Assembly (NCBI RefSeq): GCF_014645535.1
Contig: NZ_BMLX01000001.1
Span: forward strand, 427,169-491,168
DNA: 64,000 nt
Source: Silvimonas iriomotensis
GTDB lineage: Bacteria; Pseudomonadota; Gammaproteobacteria; Burkholderiales; Chitinibacteraceae
Direction: 5' to 3'
Shown: piece by piece, positions 55,017 through 63,702 of the stretch
Numbering within the stretch: position 1 is the first letter of the stretch
Layout: every line of letters begins with the position of its first letter
The notes under the pieces: generated by a model
Told to the model about the DNA's origin: nothing
Database searches by the model: none
Seen by the model: the letters and a program-made list of their open reading frames with translations, nothing else
Made by a program: the position numbers and the translations under genes

Positions 55017-56604
55017 AATTCCGTCCGTCTCTGCCGCCACGCTGCGGTTGTACACCACGCTGCATACCTGGACTGGTTTGTGTGCCGGTCTGGCGTTGTT
55101 TGTGGCGTTTTATGCCGGGGCGATCACGGTGTTCCAGGACGATGTGGCGATCTGGCAAAACGCGGCCAATCGCGGCAGCCAGATGGAAACTCCGGCTGAC
55201 GGCCAGCGCCTGATTGAAAAAGTCATTGCCGCGCATCCGGATGCCAAAGCCCGCCTGAGCCTGCAATTACCGGAAGAAACCGGCGCGCACTATGTGGCGT
55301 GGTGGTTTGATACCGCCAGAAATGACTGGCAAAACGCCACCCTGGCGCATCTGGAAGGCAGCGCCAGGCCGTCGTCTGATCTGACCATCTTTATCAACGC
55401 CATCCATTACTCGCTGGGTATTCCGGTGGGCGGGATTTATTTCATGGGCGTGGTCAGCGTGTTGTATGGCCTGGCGCTGGTGTCGGGTTTGCTGATCCAT
55501 TTGCCGCGCCTGGCCAAGGATCTGCTGGCCTTGCGCTCGGGCAAGAACCTCAAGCGCTTGTGGCAGGACGCGCACAATCTGATCGGCGTGATCAGCTTGC
55601 CGTTTCACATGATCTTTGCCATTACCGGCGCCACGCTGTGTCTGTACGGCACCATCCTGATGGGCTTTAACACGCTGGCTTATGACGGTCAGTTGATGGG
55701 CAAGATGAATCAGGCGCTGGATGTCGTCAGCGGCGCGCCTGCGGCTGGCAAACCGGCGGCGATGTTGCCCTTGCCAGAGATTCTGGCCCGCGCCAAAGCG
55801 CAAGAACCTGATTTTGATGCCACGGCGCTGAGCCTGTTCAATTACGGCGACGCCAATGCCGAGGCGGCAGTGCATGGCAATTCAGAGCGCGCGCTGGCGC
55901 CGTACGGCAATATCGGCGTACATCTGGTGGATGGCCGCATTACCAACACCCAGATCGCCGGCGATCGCGATATCAACCACGCCACCATGAGCGGCGCTTA
56001 CAGCTTGCACTTTGGCACGTTTGGCCATTACGCGGTGAAGTGGCTGTATTTCGTGCTCGGCCTGATGGGGGCGTTCCTGTTTTATTCCGGCAATTTGCTG
56101 TGGATTGAATCGCGCCGCAAACACCGTGCGGCAGAGCAAGGCCGGGCGCCGTATCACATGGCGCAAGCCACTGTCGGCGTGTGTCTGGGCACGTGCATGG
56201 GCGTGTCTGGCGCTTTTGTCGCCGCGCAACTGGGCGCGGCATTGGGGCTGGATGTCCCGATGTTCGAGCGGCTGGTGTGCTACGTGCTGTTCTTTGCCGC
56301 ACTGGGCGTGAGCTTCTGGCTGCCGCCGATTGTGGCCGCCACGCGCTTGTTGATCGCCGCTGCGGTGGTCACCTGGTGCATTCCGCTGGCCAACGGCGTG
56401 CTGACCGGCGACCAGATGCTGCTCACCCCCTGGCGTGGCCAGTGGCAGGTGTTTGGCGTGGATGCCGTCGCCACGCTGCTGGGCTGCGGCTTTTTGTATC
56501 TGGCCTGGCTGGTGAAGCAACGCCAGCGCAATGGTCAGCCCAACAGTGTCTGGGCCATGCAGGCCGCGCCGCCGCGCCGCGCGGTTGCCCCCAATACCGC
56601 GTAA
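55003..56604 (+). CDS. PepSY-associated transmembrane protein (iron-uptake type)
   Basis: 533 residues, MRWLKIPSVSAATLRLYTTL then HTWTGLCAGLALFVAFYAGA. Four or more transmembrane segments, with periplasmic PepSY-like stretches between them (VHLVDGRITNTQIAGDRDIN). The conserved HTWTG, NLIGVISLPFHMIFAITGA and SGNLLWIESRRK motifs are like PiuB/PepSY_TM proteins, thought to reduce or release ferric siderophore iron at the inner membrane. Fur-controlled operon with a siderophore receptor. Confidence 0.85.
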   Translation: MRWLKIPSVSAATLRLYTTLHTWTGLCAGLALFVAFYAGAITVFQDDVAIWQNAANRGSQMETPADGQRLIEKVIAAHPDAKARLSLQLPEETGAHYVAWWFDTARNDWQNATLAHLEGSARPSSDLTIFINAIHYSLGIPVGGIYFMGVVSVLYGLALVSGLLIHLPRLAKDLLALRSGKNLKRLWQDAHNLIGVISLPFHMIFAITGATLCLYGTILMGFNTLAYDGQLMGKMNQALDVVSGAPAAGKPAAMLPLPEILARAKAQEPDFDATALSLFNYGDANAEAAVHGNSERALAPYGNIGVHLVDGRITNTQIAGDRDINHATMSGAYSLHFGTFGHYAVKWLYFVLGLMGAFLFYSGNLLWIESRRKHRAAEQGRAPYHMAQATVGVCLGTCMGVSGAFVAAQLGAALGLDVPMFERLVCYVLFFAALGVSFWLPPIVAATRLLIAAAVVTWCIPLANGVLTGDQMLLTPWRGQWQVFGVDAVATLLGCGFLYLAWLVKQRQRNGQPNSVWAMQAAPPRRAVAPNTA

Positions 56605-56718
56605 GTCACCTTATTCCCCAGGAAATACGCCGGCCGTAGAAGCCGGCATCAGCTTCAAAAACAGGCCCGACCGCCTACAGGTCAGGCACACCTTTACTTT
56701 GCACTCAGGGAAATTGCC

Positions 56719-58857
56719 ATGTCATACCGTTCTCACCGCCTGCGGCCGACGGCGTTTGCTGTTGCCATCTTGTGCGCGGCGCCGCATGTTTTTGCTGAAG
56801 ACAATACGCTTTCCAACGTGGACGTGACGTCCACGGCCGATACGCAATCCACGCTGCAAAGTTACCGTGTGCCTTCCACCAGCAACGGCGCCCTGGGTGA
56901 TCGTTCCATCCTGGATACCCCGTTCTCTGAAACGGCCGTCACCGCCAGACAGATTGCCGATCAGCAATCGAACCAGATTTCCGAAGTATTCAAGAACGAT
57001 GCCTCGGTCACCGCGTTTGGCAATGCTTACGCCGGTGAATCCAGCGGGATCAGCATTCGCGGTTTGCAGGTTGATTTGCTCAACGGCATCAAGATTGATG
57101 GTCTGGCCGCGCCGGTCTGGGGCAGTGACTTGCCGCTGGAAGTGTTCGACCAGGTAGAGTTGCTGAAAGGCTTGTCCGGTTTCATGTACGGCTTTGGCTC
57201 GCCGGGCGGCATTATCAACTACGTGCTCAAGCGCCCGACCAATGCGCCGTACCGCAGCGTGACGCTGGGTTATGAAAGCGACGGCATCCTGAAGGGCGCG
57301 GTGGATCTGGGCGGGCGCTTTGACGATAACCGCTTTGGTTACCGCGTGAATGCCGTGCAGGAGCAGGGCGATACCGCGGTCGATAACGGTTATGTCAAAC
57401 GCACTACCGCGTCGGTCGCCGCAGATATGCGCATCACGCCGGATCTGGTGTGGTCGGTCGATGCCATGTACAACAAACGCCATGTTGATGGCGCCTACTA
57501 TGGCGTGATCCTGGGGCAGGATTACGGCCTGCCGGTGACTGAACCGGTGAAGATCCCGTCGGCGCTGGATGGCAGCAAGGGTCTGGGCTCGCCGTTTACC
57601 TATTACGAAACCAGCTACCGCGTGGCCGGTACCAACCTGGCGTGGTCGATCAACCCGCAGTGGGATGCGCGTCTGGACTACCGCTATTCCTGGCAAGACC
57701 GCACCAACCGCGACAGCGCCATTTTCCTGACCGACAACAGCGGCGGTTACACCGAACTGCAGTGGGGCGGTTACTCCACCTACAAGTACCAGACCGCGCA
57801 AGCCTTGCTTAATGGCCATCTGGAAACCGGCAGCATCAAGCACGAACTGGTCATGGGCGTGGCCTGGCAGCAGCAGGACTCCAACTACCCCAACCAGGGC
57901 GACAGCAGCGGTTCTACCACCATCGGGTCTGGCAACATCTACAACATGACGGCGTTTGCCAACCCGAATACCTGGTACACCAGCGCCACCTACCTGGCCA
58001 GCCGCACGGTGCAAAAGTCGCTGTTTGGCAGCGATACGATCAAGTTCAACGATCAGTGGTCCACCATTCTGGGCCTGCGCTACAACAAGTACGACCAGGA
58101 CAACTACGACACCACCGGCGCGACGTCCTCGACGTATGACCGCTCGCCCGTGACCCCGACCATCGCGCTGATCTACAAGCCGGTGCAGCAAGTGTCGATC
58201 TACGGTAGTTATGTGGAGTCGCTGGAGCAGGGTGGCACAGCGCCGATCTACGCCATCAACGCCAACGAAAGCCTGGCGCCGCTCAAGAGCAAGCAGTACG
58301 AAGCCGGCGTGAAGGCCCAATACCAGAACTGGGGTGGTTCGGCTGCGCTGTTCCGCATCAACCGGGGTCTGGAGTTTGTGAACAGCGCGCAGGAGTTCGT
58401 GCAGGACGGCCAGACGCGCTACCAGGGTCTGGAACTCAATGGCGCGGTGAATCTGGCTAAAAACTGGACGCTGACCGGCAGCACCATGTGGCTGGATGCC
58501 AAGAACGTCGAGGCCTCGTCGGATATCGATGGCAAACGTGCCTACGGCGCACCGCGCTTCCAGGCCAGCGCCAATGTGGAATACGCCGTGCCGCAAATCG
58601 ACAGGCTGACGCTGCTGGCCGGCGCCCAGTACGTGGGTGACCGCGCGCTGGAAGCGGACAACAGTAATATTGCCCCGTCGTACACGTTGTACGATCTGGG
58701 CGCGCGGTATGTGACGGCGTGGAACAACACCAAAGTGACCTTGCGGCTGAATCTGGACAACATCACCAATGAGAAATACTGGCTGACGAGTTGGGGTTTC
58801 ATCCTGAATCAGGGGGAGCCGCGGACGGTGAAGGCATCGGCACAGTTTGATTTTTGA
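56719..58857 (+). CDS. TonB-dependent siderophore receptor
   Basis: 712 residues with a signal peptide (AFAVAILCAAPHVFA). Plug domain about residues 50-180 contains SSGISIRGLQVDLLNGIKID and LELLKG-type VELLKGLSGFMYGFGSPGGI then INYVLKRPT. The C-terminal beta-barrel ends in the aromatic FDF typical of outer-membrane proteins, with LRLNLDNITNEKYWLTSWGF as last strands. Imports a ferric siderophore of unknown type. It follows the PepSY gene by 114 bp and ends the Fur-led operon. Confidence 0.93.
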   Translation: MSYRSHRLRPTAFAVAILCAAPHVFAEDNTLSNVDVTSTADTQSTLQSYRVPSTSNGALGDRSILDTPFSETAVTARQIADQQSNQISEVFKNDASVTAFGNAYAGESSGISIRGLQVDLLNGIKIDGLAAPVWGSDLPLEVFDQVELLKGLSGFMYGFGSPGGIINYVLKRPTNAPYRSVTLGYESDGILKGAVDLGGRFDDNRFGYRVNAVQEQGDTAVDNGYVKRTTASVAADMRITPDLVWSVDAMYNKRHVDGAYYGVILGQDYGLPVTEPVKIPSALDGSKGLGSPFTYYETSYRVAGTNLAWSINPQWDARLDYRYSWQDRTNRDSAIFLTDNSGGYTELQWGGYSTYKYQTAQALLNGHLETGSIKHELVMGVAWQQQDSNYPNQGDSSGSTTIGSGNIYNMTAFANPNTWYTSATYLASRTVQKSLFGSDTIKFNDQWSTILGLRYNKYDQDNYDTTGATSSTYDRSPVTPTIALIYKPVQQVSIYGSYVESLEQGGTAPIYAINANESLAPLKSKQYEAGVKAQYQNWGGSAALFRINRGLEFVNSAQEFVQDGQTRYQGLELNGAVNLAKNWTLTGSTMWLDAKNVEASSDIDGKRAYGAPRFQASANVEYAVPQIDRLTLLAGAQYVGDRALEADNSNIAPSYTLYDLGARYVTAWNNTKVTLRLNLDNITNEKYWLTSWGFILNQGEPRTVKASAQFDF

Positions 58858-58928
58858 TGTTGGGGCGGTGGGGCGGGTTGGCGCGATGGTGACAATCCAC
58901 CCTGGTTGGCTTGCAACGTTGAACTGGT

Positions 58929-59205
58929 GTTAGCGCCTGGCGGCGCGGTGTTTTGATACCGGCGGTGGCCGGAGCACGTTACTTTTCTTTGCTTCGCCAA
59001 AGAAAAGTAACCAAAAGAAAGGCGACCCCTGCGACTACGCCCTTCGGGTTCCCTGCGCTTCTCGCAAAGTCCGGCTGGCTCCAGGGAACTCGCTTCGCTC
59101 AAACACCCTTACGCCGAAACCCCGGACTTCGCTGCGATGCTCGGCGCAGTCAAGGGGGCCAACGTCAAAGGCAACGGCAACCCCGAAAGTCAACTGCAAC
59201 TGCGC
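58929..59205 (+). repeat. Dispersed structured element, copy 3
   Basis: 71 bp after the siderophore receptor, same orientation. GCGCC/GGCGC hairpin; 14-bp hairpin identical to copy 2 (58978-58991 with 58998-59011); CCC-TTC-GGG (59040-59048); AAGTCCGG/CCGGACTT (59067-59074 with 59122-59129); CTGCG...CGCAG; short CAACTG-type tail. Confidence 0.88.
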
Positions 59206-59234
59206 AGGTCCTTGGTTTGTGAGGGTTCTACAAG

Positions 59235-59264
59235 CAAAAAGCCCGGCTATTGCCGGGCTTTTTG
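59235..59264. terminator. Bidirectional terminator after copy 3
   Basis: AAAAAGCCCGGC / GCCGGGCTTTTT with loop TATT. It also lies 16 bp beyond the stop of the minus-strand NAD(P)-binding gene. Confidence 0.9.
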
Positions 59265-59279
59265 CTGGCTGAAGGCCCA

Positions 59280-59894
59280 TCAGTACCCAACGGTAAAGCG
59301 GGTCTGGGTGTGTTGGGGGTTTTCCAGTTCATCCACCAGCGCGATTGCGTAATCTTCCATGGAGATATGGCTGCGGCCGTGGCTGTCGAGCATCAGCTGG
59401 TCTTTGCCGACACGGAATTTGCCGGTGCGCTCGCCGGGGGCAAATTCGGCGGGAGGGGACATGAACGTCCACAGCACGCCTTTTTCTTCACGCAGGTCAT
59501 CCAGAAACTGTTTGCCGGGCACGGCTTCAATCTTGTAGGCCTCGGGGAAATTGGGGTCATCAAGCACGATCTTGCCGGGCGCGACTTCCAGGCTGGCGGC
59601 GCCGCCTACCACCACAAGGCGCGGTACGCCGGCGTCTTTCACCGCTTGCAACAGCGGCGCGGCCTTGAGGATACGGAAATGCGCGGCGCTGACCACCGCG
59701 TCATGACCTTTGATCAGTGGCGCCAGTTCTGCTGGCTGCGTGGCATCGCCTTTGGCCAGCGATACGCACCCTTTGGGCGTCGGGGCGTCTTGCGGGTTGC
59801 GCACGATGCCGGTCACGCTGTGGCCACGGCGGCAGGCTTCTTCGGCAATGCGTGAGCCAGCGCGGCCGGTGACGCCAATAATCGCGATTTTCAT
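59280..59894 (-). CDS. NAD(P)-binding protein, atypical SDR (NmrA/BVR-B-like)
   Basis: 204 residues, MKIAIIGVTGRAGSRIAEEA, with the GxxGxxG nucleotide motif at the start and SAAHFRILKAAPLLQAVKDA, LVVVGGAASLEVAPG and YKIEAVPGKQFLDDLREEKG after it. Resembles one-domain NAD(P)H-binding reductases or stress-related NmrA-like proteins. No catalytic YxxxK is conserved in the standard place. Substrate unknown; adjacent to, but not coupled with, the TetR gene. Confidence 0.78.
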   Translation of the reverse strand: MKIAIIGVTGRAGSRIAEEACRRGHSVTGIVRNPQDAPTPKGCVSLAKGDATQPAELAPLIKGHDAVVSAAHFRILKAAPLLQAVKDAGVPRLVVVGGAASLEVAPGKIVLDDPNFPEAYKIEAVPGKQFLDDLREEKGVLWTFMSPPAEFAPGERTGKFRVGKDQLMLDSHGRSHISMEDYAIALVDELENPQHTQTRFTVGY

Positions 59895-60007
59895 GAGCGG
59901 GTTTCCTTATAGGGCAGGATGAAAAACCCGGCGTGACTTGTGGCCCGCCGGGCTGATTGTGCTCCACTCAGTATAAGCACGACCCGCACATTGCGCTGTC
60001 TTGTTCC

Positions 60008-60670
60008 TTACATTTTGACTTCAAGCAGTTCGCCCGGTGGCTGATGCGCGGGTACGGAGGAGGGGTAGACCAGATAACCCATCACCGCATCGACGATCGC
60101 GCAACGCAACTGGCACTGGGTAAAGTTGGGCGGCGGGCTGAGCACGGCGCTGTGCACCATGATTTCCACGATCTTCATCGCGCTCCAGACCGCCAGATCC
60201 AGGTCGTGCACCTTGATCGTGGCGCGATGCACTTCAAACAACTGGCGCACCGCGACCATCACGGCGCGGTAGCCGTCGTCGTCTTCGTTCGGGTCGCACA
60301 GCAAATCGCCATTTTCCAGCGCGCGGTGCAGTGCGGGCTCCAGCAAGTGGGCTTCGTGCACGGCTTCAATCATGCACTCCACCGCCTCCAGCAGCGTCTT
60401 GCCGGCCAGTTGGTCCAGCGAGTCCAGGATCAGGGTTTCCATCTGCAACACATGGCGTTCATGCAGGGCATTGATCAGCGCTTCCTTGTTGGGAAAGTAC
60501 TGGTAGACCGACCCCACGCTCACCCCCGCGCGTTCGGCCACGGCGTTGGTGTTGGTGCCGGCAAGTCCGCGTTCGCTCAAAACGCGAGCCGTGGCCTGCA
60601 GAATGGTTTCCACCATCAGCTGCGATCGGGCCTGACGCGGCGATTTTCTTGGGTTTGGCAGCACTTGCAT
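60008..60670 (-). CDS. TetR-family transcriptional regulator
   Basis: 220 residues. N-terminal HTH (about residues 15-60) with VAERAGVSVGSVYQYFPNKE, diagnostic for TetR. The C-terminal ligand domain has no close named match by eye. Its own upstream region has a perfect palindrome and a half-matching copy, so it is probably autoregulated. Target genes could include the NAD(P)-binding gene downstream or the flavoprotein divergent from it. Confidence 0.9.
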   Translation of the reverse strand: MQVLPNPRKSPRQARSQLMVETILQATARVLSERGLAGTNTNAVAERAGVSVGSVYQYFPNKEALINALHERHVLQMETLILDSLDQLAGKTLLEAVECMIEAVHEAHLLEPALHRALENGDLLCDPNEDDDGYRAVMVAVRQLFEVHRATIKVHDLDLAVWSAMKIVEIMVHSAVLSPPPNFTQCQLRCAIVDAVMGYLVYPSSVPAHQPPGELLEVKM

Positions 60671-60699
60671 GGTGGCTCCAGGACGCGAGTATGAAACGC

Positions 60700-60747
60700 G
60701 AGTAATTGCTCATAGAATGACGCAGATTATACGAGTAATTACTCGTA
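60700..60747. promoter_or_regulatory. TetR operator pair
   Basis: An 18-bp perfect palindrome (60730-60747, core ACGAGTAATTACTCGT) and a related site GAGTAATTGCTC (60700-60711) lie just upstream of the TetR start. Both share GAGTAATT.CTC, so they look like two operator sites for this regulator. Confidence 0.72.
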
Positions 60748-60836
60748 TTCAAACCCCGGCGCAGACGCCGTCTGTCCGCGCGTTTGTCACAACGGCCTGT
60801 TTCCAGGCGTCTTGCACTTGTCATTGGCATTTCTTT

Positions 60837-60870
60837 AGATATATCTTAAGACTTATATCTTAAGATATAA
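60837..60870. promoter_or_regulatory. Paired ATATCTTAAG palindromes upstream of the flavoprotein gene
   Basis: An 18-bp perfect palindrome TTATATCTTAAGATATAA (60853-60870) is preceded by AGATATATCT (60837-60846). This AT-rich pair would fit a dimeric repressor. PadR-type regulators of siderophore-interacting flavoproteins (such as E. coli YqjI) bind similar AT-rich repeats, but no PadR gene is in the window. Confidence 0.55.
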
Positions 60871-60940
60871 AAGGCCCGCAGAGGCCGACTTGAAAACAGC
60901 AGCAGCACAACAGCACAACAAGATCTGCAAAGGAAAAATC

Positions 60941-60982
60941 ATGAGACGCAGCAATACCTTATCAGCCAGAGGTACGCTATGA
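60941..60982 (+). CDS. 13-codon leader ORF translationally coupled to the flavoprotein
   Basis: MRRSNTLSARGTL, with a strong AAAGGA ribosome site before its ATG. Its stop TGA overlaps the ATG of the next gene (ATGA). Translation of the peptide would deliver ribosomes to the downstream start. Confidence 0.5.
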   Translation: MRRSNTLSARGTL

Positions 60983-61677
60983 GTGTGATCGAAAGCATCA
61001 AGGCCATGATCAAGGGCGAACGCATTGAGCGGGCCACCGTTCTGCGCGCCACCACCCTGGAAGGCGTGATCCGCCACGTGGTCATCGCCGGCGATGGCAT
61101 CCGCAAAATGACCGGTTATGAACCCGGCATGGAAATCTCCGTCTTTGTGGACGGCCAGGCCATGCAGGTACGCCGCAAATACTCCGTGTACCGGTTTGAC
61201 CCGCAAAAGGGCGAGATCGAACTGTTGATCCATCTGCATGGGCAAGGTCCGGGCAGTGCCTGGGCGCGTTTGCTGGAGCGGGGCGACAATGTCTGGTTTC
61301 GCGGGTTTTCCGGGCGCATCACCCTTGATCACGGCGCGCAGGCGCACTGGTTCTTTGGCGATGCCACCACGCTGGCGCCGTTTGCCGCGATTGCCGCAGC
61401 CGCCCATGGCCCGTGCGAAGGCGTGATTGATGGTGATGACCGCATTGGCCGGGTGATCGAAGCGTTGCAGTTGCCGTTTTTGCAGGTGGACAAACGCAAT
61501 GGCGCGTCAAGGCAGTCCGGCATTGCCCGCACGCTGGATCTACCCATGCCGACCACCATTTACCTGGCCGGCGCCGCCAGCACGGTGCGCGACGTGCAGA
61601 ACGTCTTGCTGACCGAGCGCGGCTTTGAAACAGGCTGGGTCCGCCGCAAGAATTTCTGGGGCGAACATCGCCGCTGA
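60979..61677 (+). CDS. Siderophore-interacting protein (FAD-dependent ferric reductase)
   Basis: 232 residues. MSVIESIKAMIKGERIERAT leads to an FAD-binding barrel with RRKYSVYRFDPQKGEIELLI and HGQGPGSAWARLLERGDNVW, followed by an NAD(P)H-binding domain (HWFFGDATTLAPFAAIAAAA; TIYLAGAASTVRDVQNVLLT then ERGFETGWVRRKNFWGEHRR). Similar to ViuB/YqjH-type siderophore-interacting proteins that reduce Fe(III) from siderophores in the cytoplasm. It complements the TonB receptor and PepSY genes 4 kb upstream. Confidence 0.87.
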   Translation: MSVIESIKAMIKGERIERATVLRATTLEGVIRHVVIAGDGIRKMTGYEPGMEISVFVDGQAMQVRRKYSVYRFDPQKGEIELLIHLHGQGPGSAWARLLERGDNVWFRGFSGRITLDHGAQAHWFFGDATTLAPFAAIAAAAHGPCEGVIDGDDRIGRVIEALQLPFLQVDKRNGASRQSGIARTLDLPMPTTIYLAGAASTVRDVQNVLLTERGFETGWVRRKNFWGEHRR

Positions 61678-61782
61678 CTGTCTTGGGGTTACCCACAGTT
61701 TTTGTGGATAACTCTTGGGACAAATCTGATAAACCCATGCCGCCAAGGAGAATTCCTGGCGGCGTCTTTTTTTGGGCAGCGC

Positions 61783-62700
61783 TCAGCTTGTGGCCGGCTT
61801 GCCGGCGGTATCCCAGTAGGGCGGGCTGCCAAAAGCCTGGCGCAGCCAGTCTGCCAGCGCCCGCAACTTGGCAGAGGCGCGCTGACCTTCCCGATGCGCG
61901 ATGTAGATGAACTCTTGCTCCGGTTCAATTCCGATATCGATGGTCACAAGCGCACCCGTGCCGAGCGCTTCGTGCACGATGAATTGCGGCAGCAGGGCAA
62001 TGCCCACACCGGCCATGGCGGCATCGCGGCTCATGTCGCCGTTGTTGACTACCAGCGCCGGCTGGCCGCGGATCACCGTGGTTTTGCTGGCCTCGACAAA
62101 GCGCCAGTCCTCGCCGCCACGGTTCAGATAAAAAATACCCCGATGCTGTTCCAGTTGTTCCGGGTTGGCGGGCGTGCCGTGCCGGGCCAGATAGTCTGGC
62201 GAGGCCACCAGCAAGCGCCGGCTGGTGGCCAGCGTCCAGGCAATCAGGCGGGAATCCTGAATCATGCCGTGGCGGATGATGGCATCAAAGCCGTCGGCGA
62301 ACGGGTCAACGCGCCGGTCGTTCAGATCCAGCGTGAGCTGGATTTCAGGGTGTTGCGCCAGAAACGGGTAAAGGGCCGGCCCCAGATGCATGCGCCCGAA
62401 CGTCACCGGCGCCGAAATACGCAACGGCCCGGTCAGTGTGCCCCGGCGCTCTGACATCACTGCCGTTGCTTCTTCTACCTCCCGCACGATGCGGATGGCG
62501 CGCTGCAAGAACTCCTGGCCGTCCTCTGTCACCGTGATCTTGCGGGTGGTCCGCTGCAACAGGCTGGTGCCCAGTTCTTTTTCCAGCTCGACGATGCGTT
62601 CGCTCACCACCGAGCGTGAAATGCGCAGCTTGAGCGCCGCCTCACTCAAGGATTTGCACTCAACTACCGTGACAAAGGTCGCAATGCCATCAAGTTTCAT
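61783..62700 (-). CDS. LysR-family transcriptional regulator
   Basis: 305 residues, MKLDGIATFVTVVECKSLSE then AALKLRISRSVVSERIVELE (winged HTH, residues 1-60), then the periplasmic-binding-protein-like effector domain (TGPLRISAPVTFGRMHLGPA, DGFDAIIRHGMIQDSRLIAW). Divergent from an SDR gene that it probably controls. Ligand unknown. Confidence 0.93.
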   Translation of the reverse strand: MKLDGIATFVTVVECKSLSEAALKLRISRSVVSERIVELEKELGTSLLQRTTRKITVTEDGQEFLQRAIRIVREVEEATAVMSERRGTLTGPLRISAPVTFGRMHLGPALYPFLAQHPEIQLTLDLNDRRVDPFADGFDAIIRHGMIQDSRLIAWTLATSRRLLVASPDYLARHGTPANPEQLEQHRGIFYLNRGGEDWRFVEASKTTVIRGQPALVVNNGDMSRDAAMAGVGIALLPQFIVHEALGTGALVTIDIGIEPEQEFIYIAHREGQRASAKLRALADWLRQAFGSPPYWDTAGKPATS

Positions 62701-62863
62701 GATTGTTCGGTTTTTCCGGAAAGCAGATGCGGAAATTGAAGGCTACTCCGACAGATAAAGCAAGACGATACTGCAGTCACTACCTCGAACGAACGATGTG
62801 AACATGAAACGGGCGGGGTCTACTTATCAAACACATCTGAAAACGCACGCAAGGAGAAACATC

Positions 62864-63628
62864 ATGGGACGTTTGCAAAACAAAGTGGCACTGATCGTCG
62901 GCGCAAGCTCTGGTATTGGTCGCGAAACCGCAAAGCTGTTCGCCGCTGAAGGCGCCAAAGTGGTCATCGGCGCTCGCCGGGAAGATGAACTGGCCAGACT
63001 GGTCGCAGAAATCCGCGCCGCTGGGGGTGAAGCCGTCAGCCTGGCTGGCGATGTACGCTCGGAAGACTACGCCAAAGCGCTGGTCGCAACTGCAGTAGAA
63101 GCTTTTGGCCGACTGGATATCGCGTTCAACAACGCCGGCACCCTGGGCGAAGCAGGCCCGAGCACCGGCGTGAGCGCCGCCGGCTTTGCCGATGCAGTGG
63201 CGATCAACCTGACCGGGTCGTTCCTTGGTGCCAAGTACCAGATCGCGCAGATGCTGAAAAACGGTGGTGGTTCGGTGATCTTTACTTCCACCTTTGTGGG
63301 TTACAGCGCGGCATTCCCGGGCGTGGCGGCCTATGCGGCCAGCAAATCCGGCCTGATTGGTCTGACCCAGACCCTGGCGGCCGAATATGGCCCGAGCAAT
63401 ATCCGTGTCAACGCCATCTTGCCGGGCGCGGTGGATACCGACATGTACCGCGAGATGAATGACAACCCGGAAAAAACCGCGTTTGTGACGCAACTGCATG
63501 CGCTCAAGCGCGTGGCCAAGCCAGAAGAACTGGCCCGTTCGGTGCTGTATTTCGCCTCGGACGATTCCAGCTTTGTCTCTGGCACGGCGTCGCTGATTGA
63601 CGGTGGTTTGTCGATCAACCGCACGTAA
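62864..63628 (+). CDS. Short-chain dehydrogenase/reductase
   Basis: 254 residues from ATG 62864, preceded by AAGGAG. Cofactor motif IVGASSGIGRETAKLF, NNAG motif FNNAGTLGEAGPS, catalytic region YAASKSGLIGLTQTLAAEYG with Tyr and Lys, and a C-terminal FVSGTASLIDGGLSIN. Classical SDR; often such genes divergent from LysR act in quinone or aldehyde detoxification, but the substrate is not known here. Confidence 0.88.
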   Translation: MGRLQNKVALIVGASSGIGRETAKLFAAEGAKVVIGARREDELARLVAEIRAAGGEAVSLAGDVRSEDYAKALVATAVEAFGRLDIAFNNAGTLGEAGPSTGVSAAGFADAVAINLTGSFLGAKYQIAQMLKNGGGSVIFTSTFVGYSAAFPGVAAYAASKSGLIGLTQTLAAEYGPSNIRVNAILPGAVDTDMYREMNDNPEKTAFVTQLHALKRVAKPEELARSVLYFASDDSSFVSGTASLIDGGLSINRT

Positions 63629-63644
63629 CACGCAGTGAAGCCCC

Positions 63645-63682
63645 AAACAAACGGCCCGGATGATCTCCGGGCCGTTTGTTTA
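63645..63682. terminator. Strong bidirectional terminator after SDR gene
   Basis: AAACAAACGGCCCGGA / TCCGGGCCGTTTGTTT: 16-bp perfect stem with loop TGATC. Confidence 0.9.
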
Positions 63683-63702
63683 TATACGGACAGGCATGGC
63701 CG

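Noticed and set aside
58953-59352. Overlapping frames on both strands in copy 3
   Set aside because: They reproduce the same repeat-derived peptides (FSLAKQRKVT, RCDARRSQGG) seen at copy 2, so they are products of the repeat and not genes.
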